From contig CANDNT010000004.1 in NCBI GenBank assembly GCA_947387485.1, positions 62,001 to 126,000 of the forward strand: a stretch of 64,000 nucleotides of DNA, written 5' to 3'. The notes under the pieces are model-generated. The model was given only the letters and a program-made list of their open reading frames with translations. It had not been told where the DNA came from and made no database searches. This stretch comes from Aquimarina rhabdastrellae. Its GTDB lineage: Bacteria; Bacteroidota; Bacteroidia; Flavobacteriales; Flavobacteriaceae. Both the position numbers and the translations under genes were made by a program. Position 1 is the stretch's first letter; each line of letters starts with the position of its first letter. Below, piece by piece: positions 54,401 to 63,100 of the stretch.

Positions 54401-57128
54401 ATCCTTCATTATTCTCTATGTTTTCTATCTCAACCTCAAAGTCTAACTCATTTATTGACAATACTTTTTGACGAAGTCCTGTTTCACTTAGAAAGAAATT
54501 AGTTCTTAACGATTCATGTCTATCAATCAAAATTTTGAAAGCTTCTTTCAAACTCGACAAATCTAATTCTCCTGTAATGGTAACCGATTCTGCTATATTA
54601 AGACTTGATGTATTTCCTGATAATTTAGACGATAACCATAATCTTTTTTGTGCGAATGAAACTTCATAACTTGATTCTATTGGTATTTGTTCAATAACAT
54701 TCTCATTAGCTGGAATATTAACATCTGCTATATCTTCTATATGAGCTGCCATCTCTATAGGAGTTCCATAGTCAAATAGCGTATCTATATCAAAAGTTAA
54801 ATTGAAATTCTCGTTTATTAAATTAATCAATTGCTGACCATTTAATGAGTGTCCTCCCATTTCGAAAAAATCATCTTCACCTTTTGTTTTCGTTTTTAAA
54901 ACTTGTTCCCATAGTTTAATAAGAATTTCAAGTGTATTTAGTCCTTTAATATCATCTTCTTTGCTAGTTTTTTGAATTTTAACTTGCCCAAATTCAGGAA
55001 GTTCTCCTAAAGGATTATTTTCTGACCTTAACCAACATCTTGTTGTTTCAAAGCTATAAGTCGGTAGTATAACTTTTGAATAAATTTTATTACTATATAA
55101 GGTTTTAAACGACATAGTATTCTTAAACTCAAACAATGAATTTAATGATACATTAAATTCATTATCTCTTTCAAAGTTAATAGTTCTAATACTACATACA
55201 TTTACATCTTCAATCTTTCTAAATATCTTAAAAAGAGTCCCTTCACATCCTATATTTAAAATAGTCAATTTATCACTATATCTATTTATTAGTGCTTTAG
55301 CTCGTTCTAATAATTTTTCTTCAACGTCTATTTCAAAAACTTCTTCAGACAACTTTTCTAAAGCTTCTTCTAAACTTATTTCATTTTTGATTACCTTAAT
55401 TACAGTTTTTCCTAATCCATACCCTAACATATCTTTAATTACCAATCCAGTTCTTAAAATTTTTTTATATGTTAAATACTGTATTAAAAGGCTTTTTTGA
55501 TTTGGGTTTAAATTCTCATCTCTAGTATTTTCTATACCTAGATCAGTATAATTATCAGTAGTTAATGAATCATCTATACCGTTATCAAAAAGTAAAAGAG
55601 TAGAATTACTATTTTCAGACCTTTCTAAATCCCCTATTTTTACTGATCTGATTTTCTCTAACAGTTCTTTTTTATTATCTGCTAATATTGAAAAACGATA
55701 TTCATAAATCGGCTTCTGATTTAGCATTGATGTGATATCTATTATATCATCTTGTGTGGTTTCAAGGTATGCACCAAAACTTTGTATATAGCTATACAAA
55801 CTATTTGAGCTTTTTGCACTGAAAAGACATACATAATTACTCTTGACATCTTCCTTTTTAATTATTTTATTTGACTCATATGCTTCTATGATTGCATGAA
55901 CATTAGTTCCCATCAATCCAAAAGAACTTATCCCTGCTATTTTTCTTTCATATTTCGTTTTGTTCCACGAAATAGGTTCTGTTACTACTTCAACTTTAGC
56001 ACTCTTAAAATCTATATATTCATTTAATGGTAATGCATTTGCTGAAGGGTAAATAGTATTTTCTTTAAATGATAACAAAATCTTTATAAGTCCTACAAGT
56101 CCTGCAGCACTATCAGAATGTCCTAAATTTGATTTTACAGCTGATAAATAAATACTTTCTTCACTAGATAAAAATGGAGCAAATACTTTTCCTAAACCTT
56201 CTATCTCTATTGGATCCCCAAGTTTAGTGCCTGTACCATGAGCTTCTATATATGAAATTTCATCTGGCCTAATTCCAGCATTTTTTATAGCCTGATTTAT
56301 TACCTCTGTTTGTGCTTCACTACTTGGTGCTGTAATACTTGCAGAACTTGCGCCATCTTGATTTATAGCTATTCCTTTTATTACTCCATGAATTGTATCG
56401 TTATCAGTAATAGCATCTTCTAACTTTTTTAAAAGTACACAAACAACAGCTTCTCCTGATAAAGTACCATCAGCATTTGCAGAAAATGGACTACATTTAC
56501 CACTACCTGACTCAACTCCCATCTTCAATGCTGATTCTGTATGTTGTGGAAAAACTTGAAGATTAACACCACATACCAATGCCATTTTTGTCTGTTCTAA
56601 ATATAGTTCATTTGCAGCTACACTTAACGCAGATAAGCCAGATGAGCACGTTGTATCAATATTATATGCACTTCCTCTCAAGTCAAAAAATCTTGAAATT
56701 CTACTAGCATTTAAAGATTTCATATTACCAGCTATAAGCGATGGAGATATATCTTCTGCCAAAAGATAATATTCTGTCGAAGTATCTCCTACATAAACAG
56801 AGGTATTACTACCTTTAATATCATTAGGGTTATAATTTGCCCTTTCAAATGTCTTATACGCTTCTTGAAGCAATAGCCTTTGATGTGGTGTAATTTGTTC
56901 TGCTTCTCCTAATGAGATTTCAAAAAACTTATGATCAAAACTAGAAATATCTTCCAAATAGCCTCCATGGCAATAATCTATATTATTTGGTATAGTTGTA
57001 TCATTAATTCTTTCCTTTGAAATTTTTCCAATTGATACATGTCCTTTTTTTAAATTATCGGCTAATTGCTCTATTGTGTTAGCATCTGGTAATATACCTG
57101 AATAGCCTATGATAGCTATATCTTTCAT
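51498..57128 (-). CDS. hybrid PKS-NRPS: KS, degenerate AT, ACP, C, A, T
   Basis: A 1876-aa megasynthase. The ketosynthase (about 1-415) is complete: Cys161 (NIDTTCSSGLSALS), His297 (IEAHGTGTKLGDP) and His337 (KSNLGHSDSAAG). The AT region (about 430-690) is degenerate. Where GHSLGE should be, the sequence is GYGLGK (569-574), so the nucleophilic Ser is Gly and the preceding His is Tyr. The linker YSFETTRCW still marks its end. Carrier (DDFFEMGGHSLNG, about 761), condensation (AIHHLVCDGWSTS, about 953), adenylation (YTSGSTGKPKGVAISH, about 1425) and a final carrier (FFDMGGNSLQLVR, about 1813) follow. The adenylation code read by eye is DFWNIGMVHK, the classical threonine code. The C-terminus is an acidic tail ending KVDFLEV. 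It starts 97 bp after the starter NRPS gene and stops 22 bp before the TE-containing gene. Confidence 0.92.
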   Translation of the reverse strand: MKDIAIIGYSGILPDANTIEQLADNLKKGHVSIGKISKERINDTTIPNNIDYCHGGYLEDISSFDHKFFEISLGEAEQITPHQRLLLQEAYKTFERANYNPNDIKGSNTSVYVGDTSTEYYLLAEDISPSLIAGNMKSLNASRISRFFDLRGSAYNIDTTCSSGLSALSVAANELYLEQTKMALVCGVNLQVFPQHTESALKMGVESGSGKCSPFSANADGTLSGEAVVCVLLKKLEDAITDNDTIHGVIKGIAINQDGASSASITAPSSEAQTEVINQAIKNAGIRPDEISYIEAHGTGTKLGDPIEIEGLGKVFAPFLSSEESIYLSAVKSNLGHSDSAAGLVGLIKILLSFKENTIYPSANALPLNEYIDFKSAKVEVVTEPISWNKTKYERKIAGISSFGLMGTNVHAIIEAYESNKIIKKEDVKSNYVCLFSAKSSNSLYSYIQSFGAYLETTQDDIIDITSMLNQKPIYEYRFSILADNKKELLEKIRSVKIGDLERSENSNSTLLLFDNGIDDSLTTDNYTDLGIENTRDENLNPNQKSLLIQYLTYKKILRTGLVIKDMLGYGLGKTVIKVIKNEISLEEALEKLSEEVFEIDVEEKLLERAKALINRYSDKLTILNIGCEGTLFKIFRKIEDVNVCSIRTINFERDNEFNVSLNSLFEFKNTMSFKTLYSNKIYSKVILPTYSFETTRCWLRSENNPLGELPEFGQVKIQKTSKEDDIKGLNTLEILIKLWEQVLKTKTKGEDDFFEMGGHSLNGQQLINLINENFNLTFDIDTLFDYGTPIEMAAHIEDIADVNIPANENVIEQIPIESSYEVSFAQKRLWLSSKLSGNTSSLNIAESVTITGELDLSSLKEAFKILIDRHESLRTNFFLSETGLRQKVLSINELDFEVEIENIENNEGSQINEMILNFHEKPFDLDKGALIRVSVFKLSTTKHILNIAIHHLVCDGWSTSILQQEVFHIYKCLKDAKPIVLDPLTVQYKDYTAWLLKKVTSGEFEEAKRYWLQKFEKKTSVLQLHDQKERPAVKTYNGTITTFKISDEIFTKLKRYTKDKGKTLTMMLSTFLNILLYKKSGKTDITLGLPIVERDSKELENQIGLYLNMIPLRMEWDENKSFEELLELCSQMLKEGYKHKLYPFELLVEELKIPINNDRFPLVDVVLSVQNFVNLDIMGALNKDNDALKVERYKTEGYTSAQFDLAYRFIEENEKLHYEIEYNTDLFSKETIEHYHVMFENIIEQCIDIPNNVINELELNEERHRIDKLLKLSGAKNKKDASENIVNHLQKIIHTYKDNIAVVYESEEISYKEIDTLSDKIALCLIDNEELNSGDSIILSMSISPMLIASILGILKAGMIYVPVDVNMPEIRRKYIREDVGSKLIIDDLWIKSFLEKEEEIENRIISFENIKLDDTAYIIYTSGSTGKPKGVAISHKNLMELMINCNDEHYDFSSKDVWSLYHSYSFDFSIWEIFGPLFFGGKLILLDRNKIIDFKHYLKKINDYGITVLNFTPRVFNEFENVRRSQRISCSSVRYLIFGGDILIPSILKEWKSTHPKCKLINMYGITEITVHGTFKELGDREIESQGAISNIGRPLQGLKFYILDEQKKLLPKGEVGEIYIGGDQLATGYYNNEIITNERFSNDERYGLGRLYRSGDLARWMSNGDLEYIGRIDDQINLNGFRIELNEVKLALLSLANIEEGHVTTYEDSEAITLVAYYKTNEPIDESIIKEELKKILPYYMIPNMFIGVDKLELNNNGKIDVNKLPRPLKSRININKNTAKEPIQDKVEKVFKAILNLEEIEENVSFFDMGGNSLQLVRLHTEIDSLWPEQMQIPDLFEYNSIKDISEFLNKPEVKSEESKEEEIEKVDFLEV

Positions 57129-57166
57129 TGACAGTTTTTTTATTGATTTTTTATAAGCTGATTATG

Positions 57167-57197
57167 TTGTACAGTTTTAAGAGTAGTTACTGTACAA
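57167..57197. promoter_or_regulatory. inverted repeat between the first and second megasynthase genes
   Basis: Perfect 9-bp arms, TTGTACAGT and ACTGTACAA, separated by 13 bp. It lies in the 97-bp intercistronic gap, about 40-70 bp before the KS-containing gene. No T-run follows on the minus strand, so it is an operator or an intercistronic mRNA hairpin rather than a terminator. Confidence 0.5.
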
Positions 57198-57225
57198 TGA
57201 ATATTTTTTTATTTAAAAGGGTAGT

Positions 57226-60200
57226 TTAAAACTCTACTTCATTAACTTCTAAAACTAAATTCTTTGCTACTTTGTCTTTAGAAATTAACTTTGCTTGTTC
57301 TTGTATTGTAGGATGGCTAAATAATTGACTAATATTAATTTCCTCGTTTATTTTTTTTATTTCACTATACAACTTAGTTATCAATATGGAATTACCTCCT
57401 AAATCAAAAAAATTATCTTCTATACTAATTTCATTAAGATTAAGAACATTTTTCCATATTACTGTTAATTGTTCTTCAGTTTCATTTTCTGGAGCAATGA
57501 ACTCTTTTTTTACTAAGTGTTTTTCTGAGAAATCAGGTAATTCTTTTCTATCTAATTTTCCATTATGAGAAATTGGCAACTCGTCAAGCTGTACATAATA
57601 TTGCGGAATCATATAAGATGGTAATCTTTTTTCTAAGAATTCTTTAATCTTTCTTATATCAATAATACCCGAGCTTGATGTAAAATATGTAACTAGAACT
57701 TTTTCTTCATTTAATTCTTTAGCGGTAACTATTACTTGATCTATTATTGTTTCATATTCACTGATATTTTTTTCAATATCTTCTAGCTCAACTCTAAACC
57801 CTCTTATTTTAACTTGATTATCGATTCTACCTAAAAAATCGACTTCTCCATTAGGTAACCATCTAGCAATATCACCTGTATCATACATAAATGTATCTTT
57901 TTCATAAGGGTTTTGTATAAACTTTTTTAAAGTAAGTGAGTCATTATTTATATATCCTTTAGAGAGTCCTTTCCCCGAAAAATATAATCGTCCATAAACA
58001 CCTTCTTCACAAAGTAGTTTGTTTTCATTCAGTATATATGCCTTACAGTTACTAATAGGAGTTCCTATCGTTATTGGATAATCTCCCATCTTTGCACTCA
58101 ATACATCTATTGTTGTCTCTGTCGGCCCATAATTATTATACAAAACATAACCTTTCTCTAGAATTTTATTTTTATTAGGCTCTGTTAATTGTTCTCCTCC
58201 AACAATAATTTTTTTTATTGATGTTATCTTAGGTATTTGAGATAATAAATTTGCGGTGTAATCGGGTACATAATTTATTATTGTAATTTGATTCTTGGTT
58301 ATGTATGATAGAAGTTTATCTTGTTCAAGTAATAAATCTTTTTTAATTAAATGAAATGTTCCTCCTTGAGTTAATGTTCCAAAGATATCTTCTAAGCTAG
58401 GATCAAATGTGTAATCGGTAAGTTGTATTGATCTAGTTTTTTCATTTATTTCAAATGTATTGGTAAACCAATTAATAACATTACTTATATTTCCATGAGA
58501 AACCATTACTCCTTTAGGTTGACCTGTAGTTCCTGAAGTATATATTACATATGCTAAATTTTCATTGGTTATTTCTCTTTTAATATTTTCGAAAGAAAGA
58601 TCATCTCTTTTAAATTTAAAATCTGCTATAACCTCTTTATCTATAATAGCTTTACAATTACTATTTTTTTGAATATAGGTTATTCGTTCTTTTGGATAGC
58701 TAATATCTATTGGTACATATGCTGCTCCTGCTTTTAATACAGCTAAAATTGTTATAATTTGTTCTAAACCACGTTCTAATTTTATTCCTAATAAATCATC
58801 TGGTCTTAATTGATATTGATTTATTAAATAATTTGCCATTTGATTGGCTTGTTCATTAACCTCTTTATATGAGACTTTTTGGTCATGAAATATTAGTGCT
58901 CTATTATATGGTGTTATAGATACTTGTTTTTCAAATTTATCTATAATTGTCTCGTTTTCATCAAATTTATCTAGAGTATCATTAAACCCAATTAGCAATC
59001 TATTTTTTTCCTCTTTTGTAAGATATTCATGTGCTATTATTTCTTTATTTGGTTCAGAAATTGAAAGCTTAAGAAAGTTTTCAAAATGCATAAACATCCT
59101 TTCTATTATAAATGCATCATAAATATCCGTATTAAACTCTATTTCTAAATCAAGTCCCTCATTTTCTGTAAAAGTAAAACTCATATCAAATTGAGCTGTA
59201 TCTCTATCCAAATTGTATGGTTTTACTTTTAACTCATGCTCTATTTGAGTATTTTCAAATTGTGATAATTGTCTTTGGTTTTGTAAGACTACCATAATAT
59301 CAAATAAAGGTGATCTAGATGTATCTCTACTTAAGTTTAGTTTGTTAATTAATACATCCAAAGGATATTCCTGATGTTCATAAGCTTCTGTAAGAGCTTC
59401 TTTTTCTAATTCAAGAAGTTCTTTAAACGTACTCTTTTTATTAAATGAAGTTCTAATCGCTAGTGTATTTAAAAATAATCCTAATTGATTTTCTAAATCA
59501 GGATGGTTTCTTCCTGCAATTGGAGTTCCTATAATAATATCTTCTTGTCCTGTATATCTAAAAAATAATCCTTTGATACCCGCCATTAATACCATAAAAA
59601 GAGTCGTTCTATTTCTTTGAGCATGCTCTTTTAGTCTATCCAAAAACTCTCGATTATACGAGTTTACTATTGTTTTACCATTATAGGATTGTACTAATGG
59701 TCTAGGTTTAAAACTTGGAATATTTAAACAAGGTATTTTACTAGAAAACTTATCTTTCCAATATATTTCGGCATTCTTATATGTTAAAGTTTCTTCTTGT
59801 TTCTTTTTCCAGAATACATAATCTTTAAATTGAATTCTATCTTGATCATATACAGTTTCTGCAGAGTAATTACTAATTATTTCATTTAATAATATTTCTA
59901 ATGACCATCCATCACTTATTATATGATGTATATTTAAAAACAAATAATTTCTATCAACATCTTTCTTAATTAAATGTATTTTATAAAGAGGCAATGTTTG
60001 TAAATCAAACGTATATTCTTCTATTTCAGCTATTTTTTGTTTGAGTATTTCTTTTTTCTTTATTTCTCTCGAAATATCAACTAGTTCAACATTTACTGTT
60101 AACTCTTCATTTTTATCTAATATAAATTGTGAAACTTCTCCTTCTTTATCTATTTCAAAATATGTTCTTAGAATCTCATAATTTTCTACAACATTTTTGA

Positions 60201-62748
60201 TCGCCTTATTTAATCTTGTTATATCTAAATTTCCTTCAATAAGAATACCTGCAGACATTATATATGCCTTTTCTCCTCCTTCTAATTGATTTAAAAACCA
60301 AATTCTTTGCTGAGCAGTTGTTAACGGATATTTATCTTGTTTTTTAATTTTTTCAATTGCCAGAAACTCATTTTTTTTAAGTTTTGAAGTTAATTCAGCT
60401 ATAGTAGGATTATCAAAAAATAATTTATAAGTAATCGTAGCATTTAAGTTTTTAGCTATCTTATTAATTACTTGACCTATCATTAAACTATGTCCTCCTA
60501 ATTCAAAGAAGTTATCAAAAACACCTATTTTATCTTTTCCTAATACTTCTTCCCATATTTTTACAATCTCGTTCTCATTTTCATTTCTTGGAGCTTCATA
60601 TGCAATATTAGACTTAATTTCAATTTCTAGTTTTTCTAAAGCTCCTTTATCTATTTTACCATTAGGAGTCAATGGTATTTTATCTAAGAAAATTATATAA
60701 CTAGGCATCATATAACTAGGAAGAATATCTTTGATTTTTTGTTTTAATGCTTCTATATCCAAGCTATCAGTTCCTGTATAGTATGAAACTAATCTCTCAC
60801 TATTGTTAGTTTTTTTAATTATAGTAACAACTTGTTTTATATCATCCGTATATGATTTGATTACATTATCAATTTCTCCTAACTCAATTCTGAATCCTCT
60901 TAACTTAACTTGATCATCATTTCTTCCTAAATATTCTATATTCCCATCATTTGTCCATTTTGCAACATCCCCTGTATCATACATTTTATGTCCTTCTTTA
61001 AATGGATTATCGACAAACTTTCTTGATGTCAAATCATGTTTATTAAGATATCCTTTGGCTAAACCATCTCCAGAAATATATAAATTACCTCGTACTCCTA
61101 TAGGTACTATTCTCAAATCTGCGTCTAAAATGTATACTTGAGTATTTGATATCGGCTTACCTATTGGAATAGAGTTTTCATATTTCTTCTTAGGATCTAA
61201 TTTATATATTGTACTATATGTAGTATCCTCAGATGGACCATACAGGTTTCGAATTTCTGCATTTGTTTTCAATAATTTATTTGCTATATCTACAGGAAAT
61301 GGCTCTCCTGCCAAATTCATTACTGTAACATTTTCTAGATCAACTTCATTATCGATAAGACTACGAACACTAGAAGGAACTGTATTTATTAGTATTTTTT
61401 TATCATACAAAATCGTCTTATCTATCTCCAATGCATTTTTTAATAACCTGATTTTTTTACCAATGGATAATGGATAAAACATTTCATATATAGACAGGTC
61501 AAAACAATTTGATGTTGTAGCATATACTATATCGAATTGTTCTTTATCAAATTCTTGTTGAGCCCATTTTATTAATCCCACAGCATTTTTATGAGAAATC
61601 ATAACCCCTTTAGGTTTACCTGTAGTTCCTGAGGTATATATTATATAAGCTAAATTACTCGAAGAAAACTTTATACCTAAATTTTCATTTGTGTATGAAG
61701 TTTTAACACTATTAAATTCATTAATTAATTTTTCATCAATAATTAACTTACTTCTACTATCTGTTTCTATATATTTAATTCTTTCTTCTGGATAATTAAC
61801 ATCTATAGGAACATAAGTCGCTCCTAATTTTAAAACTCCTAAAATTGATATAAATATATTCTCATTTCGATCTAATTTAATACCTAATAAATCTCCTTCT
61901 GTAACTTTCTTTTCTATTTTTAGATATTTAGCTAGTTTGTTTGCTTCTTTATTAAGCTCCTCATAAGTAATTTCTTTATCATGTATAACAACTGCAATTT
62001 TATTTGAAGTAAGCCATACTTGTTCTTCAAATAAATCAACTAATGTTTTTGATTTATCATAATTAAGATTGTAATCATTAAAAATTTCTATTTTTTGTTT
62101 TTCTTCTTCTTGTACAATAGAAATGCTTTTAGTAATTGTATTTAGATATGATTTAAGATTACAAATCCATATTTTATAAGTTTTAATAAAATGTTGTGCA
62201 GCTTCGTCGCTTATATAAGAATCGTTATATGATAGACTTAGTTCAAACTGATTTTTATTTTTACTAATAAAAAGTATAACTGGTAATTGATTTTCAATTT
62301 TGTGATCTATTTCACCATATATTATTCCGTGATTAGCAAGTTTTTCAAAAGGATATTTTTCTTGAAGCTTTTTATCGTATTCAACATGTTGATAAACTTC
62401 TTGTATTTCTTTTTTAACCCTATTGATATAAGACTTGAAAACTTCTTCTTCTACTAGTATATTATCAAATAATAAAGATTCGTTAGTATTATTAATTTTT
62501 GATGAAAAAATATATTTTTCAAAATCAAGGTAACGGTTTGATAATACATTAAAAATACTAAGAAAGATAGTGAACTCAGCCATACTATTATCCTTAGTAA
62601 GCTTTGATAAAAATTTTATCTCTTCTTTATCATTAACCGTTTCTTTTATTGTTTTTTTATCATAAAAAAGAATATCATTTATAACTGTAGTCTTTTTTAC
62701 TTTTTTTAACCAATAATTGGATACTATCTTTTGTTTAATATTATTCAA
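57226..62748 (-). CDS. NRPS starter protein: C-lobe remnant, A, T, C, A, T
   Basis: An 1840-aa synthetase, first gene of the operon. Residues about 1-215 resemble only the C-terminal lobe of a condensation domain (VSNYWLKKVKK, then QHVEYDKKLQEKYPFEKLAN), and the HHxxxDG half is missing. Next come adenylation A1 (YTSGTTGKPKGVMISH, about 371), carrier (DNFFELGGHSLMIGQ, about 751), condensation (NIHHIISDGWSLE, about 939), adenylation A2 (YTSGTTGQPKGVMVSH, about 1403) and carrier (DNFFDLGGNSILITK, about 1786). Codes read by eye: A1 DLYNNALTYK (alanine-type, from memory), A2 DPENIGNIDK (no match I know; Glu and Asp could favour a basic residue). It ends with a short acidic tail, EVNEVEF. It would begin the chain because it has no complete condensation domain before A1. 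Confidence 0.93.
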   Translation of the reverse strand: MNNIKQKIVSNYWLKKVKKTTVINDILFYDKKTIKETVNDKEEIKFLSKLTKDNSMAEFTIFLSIFNVLSNRYLDFEKYIFSSKINNTNESLLFDNILVEEEVFKSYINRVKKEIQEVYQHVEYDKKLQEKYPFEKLANHGIIYGEIDHKIENQLPVILFISKNKNQFELSLSYNDSYISDEAAQHFIKTYKIWICNLKSYLNTITKSISIVQEEEKQKIEIFNDYNLNYDKSKTLVDLFEEQVWLTSNKIAVVIHDKEITYEELNKEANKLAKYLKIEKKVTEGDLLGIKLDRNENIFISILGVLKLGATYVPIDVNYPEERIKYIETDSRSKLIIDEKLINEFNSVKTSYTNENLGIKFSSSNLAYIIYTSGTTGKPKGVMISHKNAVGLIKWAQQEFDKEQFDIVYATTSNCFDLSIYEMFYPLSIGKKIRLLKNALEIDKTILYDKKILINTVPSSVRSLIDNEVDLENVTVMNLAGEPFPVDIANKLLKTNAEIRNLYGPSEDTTYSTIYKLDPKKKYENSIPIGKPISNTQVYILDADLRIVPIGVRGNLYISGDGLAKGYLNKHDLTSRKFVDNPFKEGHKMYDTGDVAKWTNDGNIEYLGRNDDQVKLRGFRIELGEIDNVIKSYTDDIKQVVTIIKKTNNSERLVSYYTGTDSLDIEALKQKIKDILPSYMMPSYIIFLDKIPLTPNGKIDKGALEKLEIEIKSNIAYEAPRNENENEIVKIWEEVLGKDKIGVFDNFFELGGHSLMIGQVINKIAKNLNATITYKLFFDNPTIAELTSKLKKNEFLAIEKIKKQDKYPLTTAQQRIWFLNQLEGGEKAYIMSAGILIEGNLDITRLNKAIKNVVENYEILRTYFEIDKEGEVSQFILDKNEELTVNVELVDISREIKKKEILKQKIAEIEEYTFDLQTLPLYKIHLIKKDVDRNYLFLNIHHIISDGWSLEILLNEIISNYSAETVYDQDRIQFKDYVFWKKKQEETLTYKNAEIYWKDKFSSKIPCLNIPSFKPRPLVQSYNGKTIVNSYNREFLDRLKEHAQRNRTTLFMVLMAGIKGLFFRYTGQEDIIIGTPIAGRNHPDLENQLGLFLNTLAIRTSFNKKSTFKELLELEKEALTEAYEHQEYPLDVLINKLNLSRDTSRSPLFDIMVVLQNQRQLSQFENTQIEHELKVKPYNLDRDTAQFDMSFTFTENEGLDLEIEFNTDIYDAFIIERMFMHFENFLKLSISEPNKEIIAHEYLTKEEKNRLLIGFNDTLDKFDENETIIDKFEKQVSITPYNRALIFHDQKVSYKEVNEQANQMANYLINQYQLRPDDLLGIKLERGLEQIITILAVLKAGAAYVPIDISYPKERITYIQKNSNCKAIIDKEVIADFKFKRDDLSFENIKREITNENLAYVIYTSGTTGQPKGVMVSHGNISNVINWFTNTFEINEKTRSIQLTDYTFDPSLEDIFGTLTQGGTFHLIKKDLLLEQDKLLSYITKNQITIINYVPDYTANLLSQIPKITSIKKIIVGGEQLTEPNKNKILEKGYVLYNNYGPTETTIDVLSAKMGDYPITIGTPISNCKAYILNENKLLCEEGVYGRLYFSGKGLSKGYINNDSLTLKKFIQNPYEKDTFMYDTGDIARWLPNGEVDFLGRIDNQVKIRGFRVELEDIEKNISEYETIIDQVIVTAKELNEEKVLVTYFTSSSGIIDIRKIKEFLEKRLPSYMIPQYYVQLDELPISHNGKLDRKELPDFSEKHLVKKEFIAPENETEEQLTVIWKNVLNLNEISIEDNFFDLGGNSILITKLYSEIKKINEEINISQLFSHPTIQEQAKLISKDKVAKNLVLEVNEVEF

Positions 62749-62818
62749 TTTAAAATGTTTTTGTGTTTAACTATCTATGAGAAGTGTATATATTATTTAT
62801 AAGAGAGATGTATAGTTA

Positions 62819-62852
62819 ATTTATTTATCTAAATATTTCTAGATAAATAAAT
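62819..62852. promoter_or_regulatory. strong inverted repeat upstream of the biosynthetic operon
   Basis: Perfect 13-bp arms (ATTTATTTATCTA and its complement) with an 8-nt loop. It lies 70-104 bp before the start codon of the starter NRPS. It is not followed by a T-run on either strand, so it is more likely an operator or a leader hairpin than a terminator. Confidence 0.6.
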
Positions 62853-63065
62853 CCAATCACCACACCATCCTATTTAATTAAAAATCAAATAGTAACATAC
62901 TTTAAAATAACTGCTTTTCTTGAGCGTAATTTACATAAGAGAAGATTTTAATATTCTATTTTTAGTATATAGAATTGTATTTTATCAGAAGTAATGGTTT
63001 TTGATAAAGCTTCGCTTCCCTCAGTTACATGAGTTGCATTTTAGAAAAAAAAAGAAAATAATAAT

Positions 63066-63100
63066 AAGATATTGTCTTTTTTGTTGGTCAATATCTTTTT
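63066..63100 (+). terminator. hairpin with T-run in the gene-free stretch
   Basis: Arms AAGATATTG and CAATATCTT with a 14-nt T-rich loop, followed by TTT. The polarity suits a plus-strand transcript, but no plus-strand gene is visible upstream. It could end a small unannotated RNA or act in the long leader of the minus-strand operon. Confidence 0.4.

Noticed and set aside
51498..57128. KS domains as non-elongating (KS0) domains
   Set aside because: Cys and both His residues are present in each KS, whereas KS0 domains usually lose the second His. Elongation is therefore the better assumption.
34156..62748. Siderophore cluster
   Set aside because: There is no TonB-dependent receptor, salicylate or dihydroxybenzoate gene, ornithine hydroxylase or Fe-uptake gene in the window, despite the PvdE-like exporter.
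62819..62852. Calling the inverted repeat a terminator
   Set aside because: There is no T-run on either exit, and it lies directly upstream of the operon it would block.
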